The notes beneath the pieces are model-generated. The model made no database searches. It was not told where the DNA came from and worked only from the letters and a program-made list of their open reading frames with translations. From the NCBI GenBank assembly GCA_905235755.1, contig CAJONA010000050.1, forward strand, positions 1 to 7,924: a stretch of 7,924 nt of DNA, in the 5' to 3' direction. The translations under genes and the position numbers were made by a program. Below, in pieces: positions 5,315 through 7,924 of the stretch (position 1 is its first letter; every line of letters begins with the position of its first letter). Source of the DNA: an uncultured Clostridia bacterium (GTDB lineage Bacteria > Bacillota > Clostridia > Oscillospirales > CAG-272).

Positions 5315-6001
5315 TCATTTGGCGGCGGTCGGCCGCTCTCCGAAAATTTTTGTTCCGAGACGGATCTCCGTCGCGCCGGCGTCGAGCGCCGCCTCAAAGT
5401 CGCCGCTCATGCCCATTGAAAGCACGGGAGACGGCGCATCCGGGAATTTTTTCATAAAGACGTCGTCAAAAAACGTCCTCATCGCCTTAAAATATTTGTC
5501 GACGTCGCCTGCGTTTTCGCATTTCGGCGCGACTGTCATGAGCCCGCACGGCACGATGCGATGAAATGATTTCAACTCGTCGAGAAAATCGCCGAGTTCG
5601 CTCGGATAGACGCCGCTTTTCTGCGGCTCTTCGCCGATGTTCACCTCGATCAGAACATCCATTTTGCCGTCGATCTTTTCCATCTGCCGTTCTATCTCGG
5701 CGGCGAGAGATATGCTGTCGAGCGACTCTATGATAGACACCTTGTCCGCGATGTATTTGACTTTGTTTTTCTGCAAATGACCGATAAAATGAATATCCGC
5801 GCCCGCGGCTTTCAGCGTATCGTAATGCGCCAAAAGCTCCTGCACGCGATTTTCCCCTACGATCTTGACGCCGCATTTTCGCAGGGCGAAATCTATCTCG
5901 TCGTTTGATCTGTTTTTTATCACCGCGCACAGTGCGGCTCCGTGCTCATCCGCGATGTGCCGCACCGACAAAATATTGTCTGATATGAATTTTTCGTCCA
6001 T
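5315..6001 (-). CDS. YggS/YlmE-family pyridoxal-phosphate-binding protein
   Basis: Members of this conserved family (YggS, YlmE, PROSC/PLPBP) bind pyridoxal 5'-phosphate as a Schiff base. They help PLP homeostasis and amino- and keto-acid balance rather than acting as ordinary enzymes. The 228-residue product is a single-domain TIM barrel of normal length. The PLP lysine is K29 in AVIK, where most relatives have AVSK. Conserved blocks are GENRVQE (49-55), HFIGHLQKNK (71-80), EVNIGEEPQKSG (119-130), LMTVAP (154-159), SMGMSGDFEAA (195-205) and IRLGTKIFGER (213-223); the last two hold the phosphate. The ribosome site is weak (AAGTGA close to the ATG). It begins 4 nt after the HlyD-like stop, so translation is probably coupled. 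It precedes sepF, as ylmE does in B. subtilis. Confidence 0.95.
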   Translation of the reverse strand: MDEKFISDNILSVRHIADEHGAALCAVIKNRSNDEIDFALRKCGVKIVGENRVQELLAHYDTLKAAGADIHFIGHLQKNKVKYIADKVSIIESLDSISLAAEIERQMEKIDGKMDVLIEVNIGEEPQKSGVYPSELGDFLDELKSFHRIVPCGLMTVAPKCENAGDVDKYFKAMRTFFDDVFMKKFPDAPSPVLSMGMSGDFEAALDAGATEIRLGTKIFGERPTAAK

Positions 6002-6005
6002 ATTG

Positions 6006-6881
6006 TCACTTCATTCCCTTCCCGTCGTACAGTCCGCGGCCGATTATTACATTCCGCCCGATAAGATCGGTCTCGCACTCGACTATACATTTCGCGCCGT
6101 CATCAAAAACGACGTTCACGCGGCACTCGCGCGCAAATCCCTCGTCGAACAGATAAATACGGTCTCCGCCGCTTTTTTTATATACCGCGTTTGACGGCAC
6201 CGCCGCACCGCTGTATACGCCGACCGTCGCCGCAGCCGTCGACGCGCGTGTAAATTCAAATCCCGACGGTATCTCGGTGCATTTGAACACAAGCACGCTC
6301 GCTCCGTCCTTTTCGTCTGCTTTTTCAAGCGTCATATTTACGCTTACGCCCGAAAGATCGAACGCGTACGTCTGCCCGACCTCAAAATCGACGCCGCTCG
6401 TTTTGCAGGCGAAATACCAACAGAAATCGGTCGCGATCTTCCCTATGCAGCCGTTGTTATCCGACGGTTTTGCTCTGACCGTCGCGTCAAAATTGTCGGC
6501 AGTCAGCGCCAGCGCCGCATCGGCAGAAAAGCTGTTTTCATATCCGTCGGTCTCGGCGTAAAAATAGCCTGCTCTTTCGCTTATGATATCTGCCGTTTTC
6601 GCGCCGCCGTCGCCGTAAATCTCGCCGACGACGCTGCCCGCCGCGATCTTTTCGCCGCTTTTGCGCGTCAATTTGACGTCGGCATCGGCAAAGATCAATG
6701 TCTCGTCCCTGAAAATATACCCGTCAAGCGTCACATTTTCGGCGTAAGTTTCCTTTTTGACAAGGTACAGCTCCGCGCTCGGAAAAAGCATATTTATCAG
6801 GTGATAAAAAAGATATATCACAACGATCGCAAACGCGATATACGGCAGCAGATCGCGTATTTTTATCTTCGTTTTATCCAT
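6006..6881 (-). CDS. HlyD-like single-pass membrane protein
   Basis: The 291-residue product has a short basic N-terminus (KTKIKIR), one membrane helix (about 12-33) and an outer domain of roughly 255 residues. Just after the helix, AELYLVKKETYAENVTLDG, then GYIFRDETL and later KSGEKIAAGSVVGEIY, resemble the barrel-hybrid and lipoyl-like parts of HlyD/membrane-fusion proteins. Later parts (QTYAFDLSGVSVNMTLEK; AAVPSNAVYKKSGGDRIYLF) resemble their beta-barrel segments. It is shorter than typical adaptors and lacks an obvious long coiled-coil hairpin. No transporter gene is nearby. From memory, proteins labelled HlyD family often sit beside ylmE-sepF in Clostridia, so a role at the septum or envelope is likelier than toxin export, but this is inference. 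Its start overlaps miaA by 8 nt; AAAGGCGG precedes the ATG. Confidence 0.75.
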   Translation of the reverse strand: MDKTKIKIRDLLPYIAFAIVVIYLFYHLINMLFPSAELYLVKKETYAENVTLDGYIFRDETLIFADADVKLTRKSGEKIAAGSVVGEIYGDGGAKTADIISERAGYFYAETDGYENSFSADAALALTADNFDATVRAKPSDNNGCIGKIATDFCWYFACKTSGVDFEVGQTYAFDLSGVSVNMTLEKADEKDGASVLVFKCTEIPSGFEFTRASTAAATVGVYSGAAVPSNAVYKKSGGDRIYLFDEGFARECRVNVVFDDGAKCIVECETDLIGRNVIIGRGLYDGKGMK

Positions 6882-7812
6882 CGTTGCCGCCTTTCAATCT
6901 GCAAAGCGCATCAAAGAGCATTTCATCAAACGAGCCGTAGCCGTCGACAAAAAGCCGTATGCCGTCATATTTTCTAAACCACGTCATCTGCCGCTTTGCG
7001 TAGCGGCGCGTGGCAAGTTTGAGATTTTCCGCCGCCTCCGCGAGTGACATTTCCCCTTTTATATACGGCAGTATCTCCTTATAGCCTATCGCCTGAGACG
7101 CGGTCGTCGCCGCGTCGAAAACGCCGTCGTCATAAAGCGATCTCGTCTCGTCGACAAGTCCGTCGGACAACATCTTATCGACGCGCGCGTCGATACGCGC
7201 ATAAAGCGCGTCCCTGTCCTTAAAATCAAGCACGATTGTTTTGACGTCGCGCGACGGCGCCTCGTTTGCTTTTCTGTCCCATTCCGTCTTTGTCATATTG
7301 CTGTTTTTGCATATCTCAATTGCTCGCACGACGCGCTTGACGTTGTTCGGATGAATTTCCGCGGCGGCGACGGGATCGAGTTCTTCAAGCATTTTATGGA
7401 GTGCGTCATTCCCTTCCTTTGCCGCAATGTCAAAAAGCGAAGCGCGAAGCGCCTCGTCGGCGACGAGCTCGCCGTAATCACGGCCGAAAATAAAGCTGTC
7501 AAAATAAAGCCCCGTTCCGCCGCAAAGGACGGCGGCTTTGCCGCGCGACAGAATGTCGCCGACGGCTGAGTTTGCGGCGAGCAAAAAATCCGCGGCGGAA
7601 AATTTTTCCGTCGGCTCGCATATATCTATCAAATGGTGCGGCACTTCCCGACGTTCGTTATAAGTCGCTTTCGCCGTCCCGATGTCGAGTCCTCGATACA
7701 CCTGCATCGAGTCAAACGACACGATCTCACCGTTCAAAGCCTTGCACAGTGCGAGCGAAAGCGCGCTCTTGCCCGACGCCGTCGGTCCCGCGATCGCTAT
7801 GATATTGCTCAT
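6874..7812 (-). CDS. miaA: tRNA dimethylallyltransferase
   Basis: MiaA transfers a dimethylallyl group to N6 of A37 in tRNAs that read codons beginning with U, giving i6A. The 312-residue product is full length. It shows the P-loop GPTASGKS (9-16), DSMQVYRGLDIGTAK (34-48), HHLID (59-63), GGTGLY (98-103), QAIGYKE (240-246) and TRRYAKRQMTWFR (268-280). The catalytic aspartate is most likely D34 (D-S-M-Q motif). CGGAG lies 8 nt before the ATG. The TAA stop falls within the first codons of the HlyD-like gene, so both are in one operon. miaA often lies near mutS-mutL in bacteria, but the fragment upstream here does not look like MutL. Confidence 0.97.
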   Translation of the reverse strand: MSNIIAIAGPTASGKSALSLALCKALNGEIVSFDSMQVYRGLDIGTAKATYNERREVPHHLIDICEPTEKFSAADFLLAANSAVGDILSRGKAAVLCGGTGLYFDSFIFGRDYGELVADEALRASLFDIAAKEGNDALHKMLEELDPVAAAEIHPNNVKRVVRAIEICKNSNMTKTEWDRKANEAPSRDVKTIVLDFKDRDALYARIDARVDKMLSDGLVDETRSLYDDGVFDAATTASQAIGYKEILPYIKGEMSLAEAAENLKLATRRYAKRQMTWFRKYDGIRLFVDGYGSFDEMLFDALCRLKGGNDG

Positions 7813-7854
7813 CTTTTGCTCTCCGAAATATATTTAAATATTTAAATGAATGAA

Positions 7855-7923
7855 TTATTTTCGTATATCGGCGTTTCGCGCCGCGGATATGGCGGCGATA
7901 TCTCCGATATCGTCTCCGAGCGC
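7855..7923 (-). CDS. C-terminal end of an unrecognised gene (runs off the window)
   Basis: From the window edge to a TAA at 7855-7857 one minus-strand frame reads 22 codons, ending DIAAISAARNADIRK. Its codon choice (GAC, ATC, GCC, GCG) matches the neighbouring genes, and the stop is followed by an AT-rich gap of 42 nt before miaA. The fragment is too short to identify; it does not resemble the C-terminus of MutL as I know it. Another frame is also open here, so the assignment is tentative. Confidence 0.45.
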   Translation of the reverse strand, partial: ALGDDIGDIAAISAARNADIRK

Positions 7924-7924
7924 C

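Noticed and set aside
7813..7854. AT-rich gap before miaA as a promoter
   Set aside because: It contains several TATTTAAA-like runs but no recognisable -35 box at proper spacing, so I could not support a promoter call.

Overview
This window looks like a chromosomal stretch from an anaerobic, moderately GC-rich member of the Clostridia. The rubrerythrin, the combination of sepF, a DivIVA-domain gene, lspA and a YlyB/RluD-type gene, and a strong sigma-A promoter all point that way. I cannot place it below class from sequence alone. All ten complete genes lie on the minus strand, so transcription runs from high to low coordinates.

In the direction of transcription: the last 22 codons of an unrecognised gene end at 7855. 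Next come miaA (tRNA i6A modification), a HlyD-like single-pass membrane protein overlapping miaA by 8 nt, and a yggS/ylmE-type PLP-binding protein 4 nt later. These three form one tight unit. A non-coding gap of about 180 bp holds a near-consensus promoter (TTGAAA-17-TATAAT) for sepF, which is followed by its own intrinsic terminator. A second unit then starts with a DivIVA-domain gene and continues lspA, rluD-type pseudouridine synthase, Cof-type HAD phosphatase, a small lipoprotein and rubrerythrin. It has short gaps or overlaps and ends in a strong 14-bp hairpin at 447-480.

The core is a rearranged version of the Gram-positive division-linked ylm/divIVA region. In Bacillus subtilis the order is ylmD-ylmE-sepF-ylmG-ylmH-divIVA-ileS, with lspA and ylyB further on. 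Here ylmG, ylmH and ileS are absent between sepF and lspA, and miaA plus a HlyD-like gene sit in front. Three themes share the block: septum placement and membrane curvature (SepF, DivIVA), lipoprotein maturation (LspA, with a lipoprotein in the same unit), and RNA modification (MiaA, pseudouridine synthase). Rubrerythrin adds peroxide defence.

Positions 1-488 hold no convincing gene. About 150-480 is packed with perfect hairpins and a recurring GAAAAG..CAC motif, resembling a cluster of dispersed palindromic elements. The first 158 bases carry an open frame that may be a gene remnant. I found no CRISPR array, transposase, tRNA, rRNA or defence system. Nothing here clearly amounts to a new system. 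The HlyD-like protein, the palindrome cluster and the altered ylm layout are the parts most worth a second look.
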